DNA of 64,000 nucleotides from Micromonospora sp. WMMD961 (GCF_029626145.1 NZ_JARUBJ010000002.1:6148501-6212500), one strand, 5' to 3'. Positions 1-7,831 are shown, counted from the first letter of the stretch. Numbers and translations are program-made. Notes: generated by a model from the sequence alone, not told the origin.

Positions 1-537
1 CATGTCCAGCCCCCGTGAACCGATGGCGTCCCCGCCGGGGTGCGCCACCCGCACGTATCCTCGGCGGGCCAGCAACGGGCCCAGCACACAGATCGACGCG
101 CGCAACCGTCGGACCAGGTCGTAGTCGGCGTCGGCACCGGGCTGCTCGGGCACGTCGATGGTCACCGAACGGGATCGCGGCACGCCACCCCGGGCGACCA
201 TCGGGTCGACCGGGTCGTCGGCGTCGAACTGGACGTCACAGCCCAGCCGACGCAGCACCTCCCCCATGATCGCGATGTCGGTGATCCGTGGGACGTTCGT
301 GATGACGCTACGGCCGGGCGCGAGCAGCGCGGCGGCCATCAGCTTCAGCGCCGAGTTCTTGGCACCGACCACGTGCACGGTGCCCGCCAGCCGGGCGTCA
401 CCGTGCACCCGGATGACGTCGACGTCGTTGACCGCCGGGTCGCCCGCGTCGCCGGGGCCTACCAACACCGGCCAACTGGGAGTGCTGTCCGGCCGCGCCG
501 GGATCGTCAGGTCGGGAATCCGTAGGCTGTGCGTCAT
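1..537 (-). CDS. murA: UDP-N-acetylglucosamine 1-carboxyvinyltransferase, N-terminal part (cut by window edge)
   Basis: The first 179 codons of MurA are visible; the frame stays open to base 1. MurA transfers enolpyruvate from PEP to UDP-GlcNAc, the first committed cytoplasmic step of peptidoglycan synthesis. The catalytic Lys-Asn pair lies in VVGAKNSALKLMAA (K60, N61), followed by the RASICVLGPLLAR helix. In the catalytic loop the usual Cys is replaced by Asp (HPGGDAIG, D170, codon at 28-30), as in M. tuberculosis MurA. About 40 residues precede the first conserved strand, so the annotated ATG gives an N-terminal extension. A GAGGTGG sequence (complement of 544-550) is a plausible ribosome binding site. 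The start codon overlaps that of the divergent adenosyltransferase gene. Confidence 0.95.
   Translation of the reverse strand, partial: MTHSLRIPDLTIPARPDSTPSWPVLVGPGDAGDPAVNDVDVIRVHGDARLAGTVHVVGAKNSALKLMAAALLAPGRSVITNVPRITDIAIMGEVLRRLGCDVQFDADDPVDPMVARGGVPRSRSVTIDVPEQPGADADYDLVRRLRASICVLGPLLARRGYVRVAHPGGDAIGSRGLDM
523..528 (+). promoter_or_regulatory. Probable -10 box of a leaderless transcript for the adenosyltransferase gene
   Basis: TAGGCT ends 7 nt before the ATG at 536, the spacing expected if transcription starts at or next to the start codon. No Shine-Dalgarno sequence precedes that ATG. The box lies inside the divergent murA coding sequence. No good -35 hexamer is seen, so the promoter is inferred. 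Confidence 0.45.
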
Positions 538-1108
538 GGCCGTCCACCTCACGCGCATCTACACCAAGGCCGGCGACGCCGGCATGACCAGGCTGAGCAA
601 CAACGAGCAGGTACCGAAGACCGATCCGCGCATCGCCGCGTACGCGGATGTCGACGAGTGCAACGCGGCGATCGGCGTCGCGATCGCCACGGGTGGGCTC
701 GACGAGGTGCTGCGTGGTGTGCTGGCGTCGGTGCAGAACGACCTGTTCGACGTCGGCGCCGACCTGTCCACCCCGGCCGAGCCGGAGCCGAAGTATCCAC
801 CGCTGCGGGTGACCGAGGAGTACGTCGAGCGCCTGGAGGGCTGGTGCGACGAGTACAACGCACGCCTGAGCAAGCTCGACTCCTTCATCCTTCCGGGCGG
901 CACCGCTGGCGCGGCACTGCTGCACGTGGCACGGACCATCGCCCGGCGAGCCGAACGGGCGGCCTGGGCGCTGGTCAGCCACGATCCGGAACGAACCAGC
1001 ACGCTCCCGGCAAAGTATCTCAACCGGCTCTCCGATCTGCTCTTTATCCTGTCAAGAACGGCAAATCCGGCGGGAGACGTGCTATGGGTGCCGGGCGGCA
1101 AGCGCTGA
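536..1108 (+). CDS. PduO-type cob(I)yrinic acid a,c-diamide adenosyltransferase
   Basis: This 190-residue protein matches the PduO family of ATP:corrinoid adenosyltransferases, which make adenosylcobalamin from cob(I)alamin and ATP. Visible signatures are TRIYTKAGDAGMT at the N-terminus, KTDPRIAAYADVDECNAAIG, and the C-terminal RRAERAAW and LNRLSDLLFILSR segments. The usual nucleotide-binding sequence TGDDGTT is changed here to AGDAGMT, so ATP binding may differ. From memory the rest closely resembles M. tuberculosis Rv1314c, which is also divergent from murA. The ATG was chosen because protein similarity begins there and the frame upstream lies in murA. No other cobalamin gene is in the window. 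Confidence 0.88.
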   Translation: MAVHLTRIYTKAGDAGMTRLSNNEQVPKTDPRIAAYADVDECNAAIGVAIATGGLDEVLRGVLASVQNDLFDVGADLSTPAEPEPKYPPLRVTEEYVERLEGWCDEYNARLSKLDSFILPGGTAGAALLHVARTIARRAERAAWALVSHDPERTSTLPAKYLNRLSDLLFILSRTANPAGDVLWVPGGKR

Positions 1109-1239
1109 CCGTAGGCGCTGGGCACCACGTCGAGGTGTGGGTTCCCACTCTGGCCGCCCCCACGCGTCGCCGGAGCTGACTCCTGGACATGCCATGCCAG
1201 CCAGCGCACACCGGCCGACGCCTTGATCGACTCCGGTTC

Positions 1240-1286
1240 CTTGATGTCGGGGTGTTCTACTGTGCCGGGGACACCCCGACATCAAG
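1240..1286. repeat. Perfect 16-bp inverted repeat between convergent genes
   Basis: CTTGATGTCGGGGTGT at 1240-1255 pairs perfectly with 1271-1286 across a 15-nt loop. It lies between the convergent adenosyltransferase and DUF2550 genes and could act as a terminator or a dispersed repeat. There is no T-run on either side. Confidence 0.7.
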
Positions 1287-1345
1287 AAGGCCGAGTCGGC
1301 AGGTGACAAAAGGACCGCGCCGGACCGACGCACGGCGCGGCGGGC

Positions 1346-1421
1346 GGGTTTCCGGGGCAGCCCGCCCGGCGCAGGGATCAAGCCTGACCGCCCGGAGCCG
1401 GGCGGGCTGCCCCGGAAACCC
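1346..1421. terminator. Perfect 25-bp inverted repeat, probable bidirectional terminator
   Basis: The arms 1346-1370 and 1397-1421 are perfectly complementary over 25 bp with a 26-nt loop. It is the second hairpin in the 327-bp gap between two convergent genes and the longest perfect palindrome noticed in the window. No T-tract follows, so termination would depend on the stem itself or on Rho. Nothing else is recognisable in 1109-1435. Confidence 0.6.
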
Positions 1422-1435
1422 CAAGCGCAGCAGCT

Positions 1436-1891
1436 TCAGGCGGCCGGCCAGTCCTGGGAGGCCATACGCGGCGAGACCGCCCCCGGAGGGGCGGCCTCGA
1501 GCCAGGAGAGAAACCCGGTAACCGTCGATCGCGCCATGGCGATCTCCACCGGTGCGTGGTGACTGGTACAGCGCAGGATCACCCAGTCGGCCGGCATGGA
1601 GAGCCGTTCCTGACCTTCGGGCAATCGTCGACGCTCCACCGCCAGCCCCTTGCGCGACAGCACCCTCTTGGGGCGGATCGCGAAGCTGAACATCCGGTAC
1701 CACCGCAGCTCGTCACCGACGAAGCGGCCGAAACCGGGCGACCAGCCGCGGCCGTCCAGTACGGTGGTGACCCGGACGCTGAGCCGGATGATGCCACCGC
1801 TACGGGTGACCAGGGCTCGCCGGACGAAGAGGATCAGAAGCGCGACGAGGATGACGACAACGCCGATCCCGAAACCTTCGACGATCTCCAT
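1436..1891 (-). CDS. DUF2550 family membrane-anchored protein
   Basis: A 151-residue protein with one N-terminal membrane helix (about residues 5-25) followed by a basic cytoplasmic-type domain containing RVTTVLDGRGWSPGFGRF and WVILRC. This matches DUF2550, which characteristically follows atpC in actinobacteria (M. tuberculosis Rv1312). It begins 12 nt after the atpC stop and is probably co-transcribed with it. The function is unknown; the constant position beside ATP synthase is the only hint. Confidence 0.85.
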   Translation of the reverse strand: MEIVEGFGIGVVVILVALLILFVRRALVTRSGGIIRLSVRVTTVLDGRGWSPGFGRFVGDELRWYRMFSFAIRPKRVLSRKGLAVERRRLPEGQERLSMPADWVILRCTSHHAPVEIAMARSTVTGFLSWLEAAPPGAVSPRMASQDWPAA

Positions 1892-1903
1892 CCCCGGGGT
1901 GAC

Positions 1904-2185
1904 TCAGCGGCTCGGCGCGGAAACCGGGGTGGCGCTCTCGGCCAGCACGGTGACGCCGTCGGCGCTCACCGAGAGGAAGCCACCGGCCACCTCGTAGGAG
2001 ACCTGCTCACCGCCGGCGAGCTTGATGCGCACCTGGCCGGGCTCGGCGAGCTGGCCGAGCAGCGGAGCGTGACCCGGCAGGACACCGAGCTCGCCCTCGG
2101 TCGTACGGGCGACCACCATCTCGGCCTCACCCGACCAGACCTTCTCCTCGACGGCGACGAGCTCGACGTGAAGCTGCTGTGCCAC
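1904..2185 (-). CDS. atpC: ATP synthase epsilon subunit, short form
   Basis: The epsilon subunit sits on the F1 central stalk with gamma. These 93 residues cover the N-terminal beta-sandwich (ELVAVEEKVWSGEAEMVVA, GELGVLPGHAPLL, EVAGGFLSVSADGVTVLAE). The protein stops straight after it, so the C-terminal two-helix hairpin that inhibits ATP hydrolysis in the usual 120-140-residue forms is missing. No frameshift is evident because DUF2550 begins 12 nt downstream. The start is GTG with AAGGAG 5 nt upstream. It is separated from atpD by an LCP gene and a terminator, and has its own promoter candidate. Confidence 0.95.
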   Translation of the reverse strand: MAQQLHVELVAVEEKVWSGEAEMVVARTTEGELGVLPGHAPLLGQLAEPGQVRIKLAGGEQVSYEVAGGFLSVSADGVTVLAESATPVSAPSR

Positions 2186-2218
2186 GCTGTCTCCTTGCTG
2201 CGGCTACGGATTGCCGAA

Positions 2219-2246
2219 AGTCTAGCCTGACGCCGGGGCGCGTCTT
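2219..2246 (-). promoter_or_regulatory. Candidate promoter for atpC-DUF2550
   Basis: On the minus strand AAGACG (2246-2241) and TAGACT (2224-2219) are separated by 16 nt, resembling a -35/-10 pair. It lies between the LCP stop and the atpC start and leaves a leader of about 30 nt. It would explain how atpC is expressed after the terminator that follows atpD. Confidence 0.4.
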
Positions 2247-2274
2247 ACGCGGGTGGGGGACATCCGCGTCACGG

Positions 2275-3411
2275 CTACTTCGTCTTGTTCACGAATTCGG
2301 GGTGCTCCAGCAGGAACGGGTCGAGTTGCTCGTTGTGCAGGGCGGTGAAGAAGTCCGGCACCCCCTCCTGGAACTGCTCACCCAGGTACCTCTTGCCGTC
2401 GTACACCCCACCACCGGGCAGCTTGATCATCTCGATGGTGTTGGGGCGGATGTCCTTCAGGGCGAGCCCGAAGTCGACCACGCTGTTGCCCCGACCGTTG
2501 AAGATCAGCGACTGACCGGCGGCGCGGAGCACCTTGTCCAGCTTGACCGGGTTGGACACCACGTCGGCGCTGAACGCCTGGCCGACCATCGCCTTGACGA
2601 ACTGCTGCTGGTGGCGCTGCCGGCCGTAGTCCGAATCCGGGACGCCGTTCTTCGGGTAACGCTGCCGCACGTAGTCCAGCGCCTGCCACCCACTCAGGTG
2701 CTGGTTGCCCTTCTTGTAGAGCGCCTGCGGGCCGACGTAGCCCTCACCGCGGGTGTTGCCCGGACGCGCCTTGCCGTCCGGCTGCTTGTGCTCGGACCGC
2801 ACGTCCCGCTCGATGTACATGTTGACGCCACCCATGGCGTCGACGATCTTCTGGAAACCGCTGAAGTTGATGATCGCGCCAGCGTCGAAGCGCTTGATGC
2901 CTGTCACGTTCTGCACAGTTGTCGCCAGCAGCTCGAAGCCCCGGGCCGCGTCGGGGTTCGCCCCCGGGACCTTGCTGCCGTGAGACATGGCAGCGTTGAT
3001 CTTCGTGGTCTCCCCGGGGAACTCGGCCTTCTTGAACGGCGGGATGCGCACGTAGAGGTCCCGTGGCAGCGAGAACAGGTAGGCGCGGTCCATCGAGGCC
3101 GGCACGTGCAGCACCATGATCGAGTCGGCCAGCGGCGCCGCCGTCGCCGTCCGCGGGTCGATGCCGACCAGCAGGATGTTGAGCGGACCCTTGATCTCGC
3201 TCTTCTTCGCCTGGGCACCCGCCGCCTGGTCACCGAACAGGTCCGCCTTGCCGACAGCACCCTCGTAGCGGGCCATGAGCACCTCGGAGCCGACCAGCAC
3301 GGCCCCGCTGAGCACGGTCAGCACGGTGCCGAACACCGTGCAGATCCTGGCCCAACGCGGCACACCCCGCCAGACGGACGACTTGCGGCCACTCTTGCCG
3401 GCCTTACCCAC
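2275..3411 (-). CDS. LytR-CpsA-Psr (LCP) family cell-envelope protein
   Basis: LCP proteins are membrane-anchored phosphotransferases that attach glycopolymers such as teichoic acids or arabinogalactan to peptidoglycan. The protein has a short basic cytoplasmic start, one membrane helix near residues 25-45, and an extracellular LCP domain with ILLVGIDPRTATAAPLADSIMV, SLPRDLYVRIP and GVNMYIERDV, including the conserved Asp and Arg residues. GTG at 3411 is preferred because ACGGAG lies 6 nt upstream; an ATG two codons earlier (3417) touches that sequence. The gene lies between atpD and atpC, an unusual place, with a terminator upstream and a separate promoter candidate for atpC downstream. Confidence 0.9.
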   Translation of the reverse strand: MGKAGKSGRKSSVWRGVPRWARICTVFGTVLTVLSGAVLVGSEVLMARYEGAVGKADLFGDQAAGAQAKKSEIKGPLNILLVGIDPRTATAAPLADSIMVLHVPASMDRAYLFSLPRDLYVRIPPFKKAEFPGETTKINAAMSHGSKVPGANPDAARGFELLATTVQNVTGIKRFDAGAIINFSGFQKIVDAMGGVNMYIERDVRSEHKQPDGKARPGNTRGEGYVGPQALYKKGNQHLSGWQALDYVRQRYPKNGVPDSDYGRQRHQQQFVKAMVGQAFSADVVSNPVKLDKVLRAAGQSLIFNGRGNSVVDFGLALKDIRPNTIEMIKLPGGGVYDGKRYLGEQFQEGVPDFFTALHNEQLDPFLLEHPEFVNKTK

Positions 3412-3576
3412 GAGCATCTCCGTTCGTTACGCCCACGGGTTAAAGACGGGCGCACGTCGCCGAAAGGTTGCAAGGATCAACGCTCGTTCGGGTGAGCGCG
3501 GAACGACCGTATCTCGGGTGCCGTGGAACCGACGACCACCGCTAACGGACCGCGACGATGATAGGACGCGAACATG

Positions 3577-3618
3577 AACAAAAGACTGCCCCGGCGTTGC
3601 CGGGGCAGTCTTTTTGTT
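3577..3618 (-). terminator. Rho-independent terminator after atpD
   Basis: AAAAGACTGCCCCGGC (3580-3595) pairs perfectly with 3599-3614 across a 3-nt loop, with A/T-rich flanks giving a U-rich tail in both directions. It begins 20 nt past the atpD stop and should separate the main atp operon from the LCP-atpC-DUF2550 group. Confidence 0.9.
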
Positions 3619-3637
3619 GCGGATCCGATGGGGCTGG

Positions 3638-5077
3638 TCAGCCCTTCATCAGCTCCTCAGCCTTCTTCTCCAGGTCGTCGAGACCGCCACACATGAAGAA
3701 CGCCTGCTCGGGGAAGTGATCGTACTCACCCTCGCTGATCTTCCGGAACGCCTCGATGGTCTCCTTGATCGGGACCGTCGAGCCCGGCACGCCGGTGAAC
3801 TGCTCCGCGGCGTACGTGTTCTGCGACAGGAAGCGCTCAATCCGCCGGGCCCGGGCCACGGTGATCTTGTCTTCCTCGGAGAGCTCCTCGATACCGAGGA
3901 TGGCGATGATGTCCTGCAGGTCCTTGTAGCGCTGCAGGATCCGCTTCACCTCGGTGGCGACCTGGAAGTGCTCCGGGCCGACGAACTCCGGGGCGAGGAT
4001 CCGGGACGAGGACGCCAGCGGGTCCACGGCCGGGTAGATGCCCTTGTCGGAGATCGACCGCTCCAGGTTGGTGGTCGCGTCCAGGTGAGCGAACGTGGTG
4101 GCCGGGGCGGGGTCGGTGTAGTCGTCCGCCGGCACGTAGATCGCCTGCATCGAGGTGATGGCCTGGCCCCGGACGGAGGTGATTCGCTCCTGGAGCTCGC
4201 CCATCTCGTCGGCCAGGGTCGGCTGGTAACCCACGGCGCTCGGCATCCGGCCGAGCAGGGTGGAGACCTCCGAACCGGCCTGGGTGAAGCGGAAGATGTT
4301 GTCGATGAAGAGCAGCACCTCCTGCTTCTTCACGTCCCGGAAGTACTCCGCCATGGTCAGCGCGGAGAGCGCCACCCGCAGACGGGTGCCCGGCGGCTCG
4401 TCCATCTGGCCGTAGACCAGCGCGGTCTTGTCGATGACGCCGGACTCGGTCATCTCGGCGATGAGGTCGTTGCCCTCACGGGTGCGCTCACCCACGCCGG
4501 CGAAGACCGAGGTACCACCGAAGTTACGGGCAACCCGGGTGATCATCTCCTGGATGAGCACCGTCTTGCCCACGCCCGCGCCGCCGAACAGGCCGATCTT
4601 GCCGCCCTTGACGTATGGGGCGAGCAGGTCGATGACCTTGATGCCGGTCTCCAGCATCTCGGTCTTCGGCTCCAGGTCCGCGAAGGCCGGGGCCTTGCGG
4701 TGGATACCCCAGTGGTCGTCCGGGGTGAGGGTCTCGCCCTCCTTGAGGTTGAGCACCTCGCCGATCGCGTTGAACACGTGGCCCTTGACCGCGTCGCCCA
4801 CCGGCACGGTGATCGGCTCGCCGCGGTCACGCACCTCCGCGCCGCGGACCAGGCCGTCCGTCGGCTGCATCGAGATGGCACGGACCAGGTTGTCACCCAG
4901 GTGCTGGGCGACCTCCAGGGTCAGCGTCTTCTCGCCGCCGGACAGGCTCACGTCAACGTTGAGGGCGTTGAACAGGGCCGGCATGGCGTCGCGCGGGAAC
5001 TCGGCGTCGACGACCGGGCCGATGACCCGGACCACGCGACCCGTGGCCGTCTTGGTCTCTACTGGTGCAGTCATCAC
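3638..5077 (-). CDS. atpD: ATP synthase F1 beta subunit
   Basis: This catalytic subunit of the F1 head has 479 residues, full length. It shows the Walker A loop GGAGVGKTVLIQE near residue 155, the catalytic-site segment VFAGVGERTREGNDL, LLFIDNIFRFTQAGSEVS (Walker B) and the C-terminal ELSEED sequence that contacts gamma. Two starts are possible: GTG at 5077 overlaps the atpG stop by 4 nt, and ATG at 5074 overlaps it by 1 nt. Both imply translational coupling to atpG. It is the last gene before the terminator at 3577-3618. Confidence 0.98.
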   Translation of the reverse strand: MMTAPVETKTATGRVVRVIGPVVDAEFPRDAMPALFNALNVDVSLSGGEKTLTLEVAQHLGDNLVRAISMQPTDGLVRGAEVRDRGEPITVPVGDAVKGHVFNAIGEVLNLKEGETLTPDDHWGIHRKAPAFADLEPKTEMLETGIKVIDLLAPYVKGGKIGLFGGAGVGKTVLIQEMITRVARNFGGTSVFAGVGERTREGNDLIAEMTESGVIDKTALVYGQMDEPPGTRLRVALSALTMAEYFRDVKKQEVLLFIDNIFRFTQAGSEVSTLLGRMPSAVGYQPTLADEMGELQERITSVRGQAITSMQAIYVPADDYTDPAPATTFAHLDATTNLERSISDKGIYPAVDPLASSSRILAPEFVGPEHFQVATEVKRILQRYKDLQDIIAILGIEELSEEDKITVARARRIERFLSQNTYAAEQFTGVPGSTVPIKETIEAFRKISEGEYDHFPEQAFFMCGGLDDLEKKAEELMKG

Positions 5078-6003
5078 ACTTCACTTCCCGACGCGGCCAG
5101 CGCGTTCGCGCCGCCGACGATCTCGCTGATCTCCTGGGTGATCCCGGCCTGGCGGGCCGAATTCATCTCACGCGTGTACTTGTCGATCATGTCTTCGGCG
5201 TTGTCGGTGGCGCTCTTCATCGCCCGCCGCCGTGCCGCCGACTCGCTCGCCGCCGACTCGAGCAACGCCGCGTAGATCCGCGTGTTGATGTACCTCGGCA
5301 GGAGCGCGTCGAGCAGCGCCTCCGCCTCCGGCTCGAACTCGTACGCCGGCAGCAGCCCCTCGGAGCGCGGCCGGTCCTCGACCTGCATCGGCCCGAGGAT
5401 CTTGGCAACTGGGGTCTGCGTCATCAGCGAGTGGAACTCGGTGTAGACGATGTGCAACTCGTCGACGCCGAGCACCCCGTCCGCGCCAGCACCGCCGTCG
5501 ACGTCGTCCGCACCGGCCGTGAACGCCTTGATCAGCGTCTCACCAACCGCGCGGGCGTCCTCGAACGACGGCTGCTCGCTGAACCCGGTCCAGTTCGCCT
5601 CGATCGGCCGGTCGCGGAACCGGTAGAACCCGACGCCCTTACGCCCGATGACGTAGAGCACCGGCTCCTTGCCGTCCGCCTTGAGCCGCGCGATGAGCGA
5701 CTCCGCCGTCTTGATCGCGTTGGAGCTGTAACCGCCGGCCAGGCCACGGTCGCTGGTGACCAACAGGACACCCGCCCGCCGCACTCGCTCACGCGGGGTG
5801 AGCAGCGGGTGGTCGATCCGCGCGTTGGACGCCAGCGCCGTGAGCACGCCGGTGATGGCCTGGGCGTACGGCAGGGACGCCTGCACCCGGGCCTGAGCCT
5901 TGGCGATCCGGCTCGTCGCCACGAGCTCCATCGCCTTGGTGATCTTCTTCATCGACTTCGCCGAGCGGATTCGTTGACGAAGAACGCGTACCTGGGCCGC
6001 CAT
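5074..6003 (-). CDS. atpG: ATP synthase F1 gamma subunit
   Basis: The gamma subunit is the rotating central stalk. Its 309 residues begin with the coiled-coil AAQVRVLRQRIRSAKSMKKI and contain SDRGLAGGYSSN. An acidic, glycine-rich insertion lies near residues 164-179, before VDELHIVYTEF. This matches the actinobacterial gamma loop, which in mycobacteria has been linked to low ATP hydrolysis. The stop overlaps the atpD start, and the start is 4 nt downstream of the atpA stop. Confidence 0.97.
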   Translation of the reverse strand: MAAQVRVLRQRIRSAKSMKKITKAMELVATSRIAKAQARVQASLPYAQAITGVLTALASNARIDHPLLTPRERVRRAGVLLVTSDRGLAGGYSSNAIKTAESLIARLKADGKEPVLYVIGRKGVGFYRFRDRPIEANWTGFSEQPSFEDARAVGETLIKAFTAGADDVDGGAGADGVLGVDELHIVYTEFHSLMTQTPVAKILGPMQVEDRPRSEGLLPAYEFEPEAEALLDALLPRYINTRIYAALLESAASESAARRRAMKSATDNAEDMIDKYTREMNSARQAGITQEISEIVGGANALAASGSEV

Positions 6004-6007
6004 GGGA

Positions 6008-7660
6008 TCAGCTCTCGGCCGGGCGGTCGGCCGCGCCGTCGCGGAAGCGGGTCACCGTCTCGCGGTTCTCGTCGCCCTCGAGCGGGGCGGCCGGCGCGTC
6101 GTTGACAGTGCGCTCGTCCTCCTTGCCGAGGAAGACCTGCTTGAACTCGGCGATCGCCGAGTCGAGCGAGCCGGTGATGTCGTCGTTCCACTGGTTGTCG
6201 GCGATGCCGGCCAGCACACCCTCGTGCTTGTGCCGCAGGTACTGGAGGAACTCGGCCTCGAAGCGCCGGATGTCACCCACCGGGACGTCGTCCAGCTTGC
6301 CCTCGGTGCCGGCCCAGACGGAGACGACCTCCTCCTGCACCGGGAACGGCGAGTAGTTGGCCTGCTTGAGCAGCTCGACCAGCCGGACACCACGGTTGAG
6401 CTGGTTCTGCGAGGCCCGGTCCAGGTCGGAGGCGAAGGCGGCGAACGCCTCCAGCTCGCGGTACTGGGCCAGGTTGAGCCGCAGCGACCCGGAGACCTTC
6501 TTCATCGGCTTCACCTGGGCGGCGCCGCCGACCCGGGAGACCGAGGTGCCGACGTTGATCGCCGGACGGACGCCCTGGTTGAACAGGTCCGTCTCCAGGA
6601 AGATCTGGCCGTCGGTGATGGAGATGACGTTGGTCGGGATGAAGGCCGAGATGTCGTTGGCCTTCGTCTCGATGATCGGCAGACCGGTCATCGAGCCGCC
6701 ACCCAGCTCGTCGGAGAGCTTCGCGCAACGCTCCAGCAGGCGGGAGTGCAGGTAGAAGACGTCACCCGGGTACGCCTCGCGGCCCGGCGGGCGGCGCAGC
6801 AACAGCGACACGGCCCGGTACGCCTCGGCCTGCTTGCTCAGGTCGTCGAAGACGATCAGGACGTGCTTGCCGCCGTACATCCAGTGCTGCCCGATGGACG
6901 AGCCGGTGTACGGGGCGATGTACTTGAAGCCGGCCGGGTCGGACGCCGGCGAGGCGACGATGGTGGTGTACTCCATCGCGCCCGCCTCCTCCAGCTGCCC
7001 CTTGATCGAGGCGATGGTGGAGGCCTTCTGGCCGATGGCGACGTAGATGCAGCGAACCTGCTTCTTCGGGTCGCCGGTGCGCCAGTTGTCCCGCTGGTTG
7101 AGGATGGCGTCCAGGGCGACAGTGGTCTTGCCGGTCTTCCGGTCACCGATGATCAGCTGCCGCTGGCCCCGACCGATCGGGGTCATCGCGTCGATGGCCT
7201 TGATGCCGGTCTGCAGCGGCTCGAACACCGACTGCCGGGCCATCACGTTCGGAGCCTGCAGCTCCAGCTCGCGGTAGCCCTCCTCGGCGATGTCGCCGAG
7301 ACCGTCGATCGGCTGGCCGAGCGCGTTGACCACGCGGCCGAGGAAGGCGTCACCGACCGGAACCGAGAGCACCCGGTCGGTGCGCTTGACCCGCTGCCCC
7401 TCCTCCAGCTTGGCGGAGTCACCGAGGACGACGACGCCGATCTCCCGCACGTCGAGGTTCAACGCCACGCCGAGCGTGCCGTCCTCGAACTCCAGGAGTT
7501 CGTTGGTCTTGGTCGAGGGCAGGCCCTCGACGTGGGCGATGCCGTCACCGGTGTCGGCGACGGTGCCGACCTCCTCGCGGGAGACGTCGGACGTGTAGGA
7601 GGAGACGTAGCGCTCCAGGGCGCCGCGGATCTCCTCCGTCGAGATGGTCAGCTCGGCCAT
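6008..7660 (-). CDS. atpA: ATP synthase F1 alpha subunit
   Basis: The regulatory nucleotide-binding subunit of F1, 550 residues. The Walker A sequence GDRKTGKTTVALDAI, the alpha signature PGREAYPGDVFYLHSRLLER and the catalytic Arg segment PAINVGTSVSRVGGAAQ are visible. It is about 37 residues longer than E. coli alpha; the extra C-terminus after FLGKEDE is polar and probably disordered, as in mycobacteria, where the extension helps suppress ATP hydrolysis. The ribosome site is in AAGGAAGCAGAGG. A 167-nt gap separates it from atpH, the largest gap in the core operon. Confidence 0.98.
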   Translation of the reverse strand: MAELTISTEEIRGALERYVSSYTSDVSREEVGTVADTGDGIAHVEGLPSTKTNELLEFEDGTLGVALNLDVREIGVVVLGDSAKLEEGQRVKRTDRVLSVPVGDAFLGRVVNALGQPIDGLGDIAEEGYRELELQAPNVMARQSVFEPLQTGIKAIDAMTPIGRGQRQLIIGDRKTGKTTVALDAILNQRDNWRTGDPKKQVRCIYVAIGQKASTIASIKGQLEEAGAMEYTTIVASPASDPAGFKYIAPYTGSSIGQHWMYGGKHVLIVFDDLSKQAEAYRAVSLLLRRPPGREAYPGDVFYLHSRLLERCAKLSDELGGGSMTGLPIIETKANDISAFIPTNVISITDGQIFLETDLFNQGVRPAINVGTSVSRVGGAAQVKPMKKVSGSLRLNLAQYRELEAFAAFASDLDRASQNQLNRGVRLVELLKQANYSPFPVQEEVVSVWAGTEGKLDDVPVGDIRRFEAEFLQYLRHKHEGVLAGIADNQWNDDITGSLDSAIAEFKQVFLGKEDERTVNDAPAAPLEGDENRETVTRFRDGAADRPAES

Positions 7661-7783
7661 CCTCTGCTTCCTTAAAATTCAGGGGCCCGGGATACCTAGT
7701 ACCAACCGGTCCGAATGGCGTCTGTCAATCCGGGCGCTGCGGCGGCGAAGCCGCCCCGACATCGAGGCGGCGGAGCCACCGCA

Positions 7784-7831
7784 TTGCTGGGCGGCGAGGC
7801 CGCTCAGTTGCTGGGCGGCGGAGCCGCTCAG
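7784..7831. repeat. Two tandem 24-bp repeats at the atpH-atpA junction
   Basis: TTGCTGGGCGGCG followed by an AG/GA variant and GCCGCTCAG occurs twice in direct succession (7784-7807 and 7808-7831) with two mismatches. The second copy covers the last codon of atpH. Nearby GCGGCGAAGCCGC adds short hairpins, so this spacer may affect mRNA processing or stability between atpH and atpA. Confidence 0.7.

Noticed and set aside
3614..7675. Long plus-strand frames opposite atpD, atpG and atpA
   Set aside because: They mirror the codon pattern of conserved ATP synthase genes and show no family similarity.
7661..7827. Hidden small gene between atpH and atpA
   Set aside because: Frames here are repeat-derived Ala/Gly-rich strings without a start and ribosome site.
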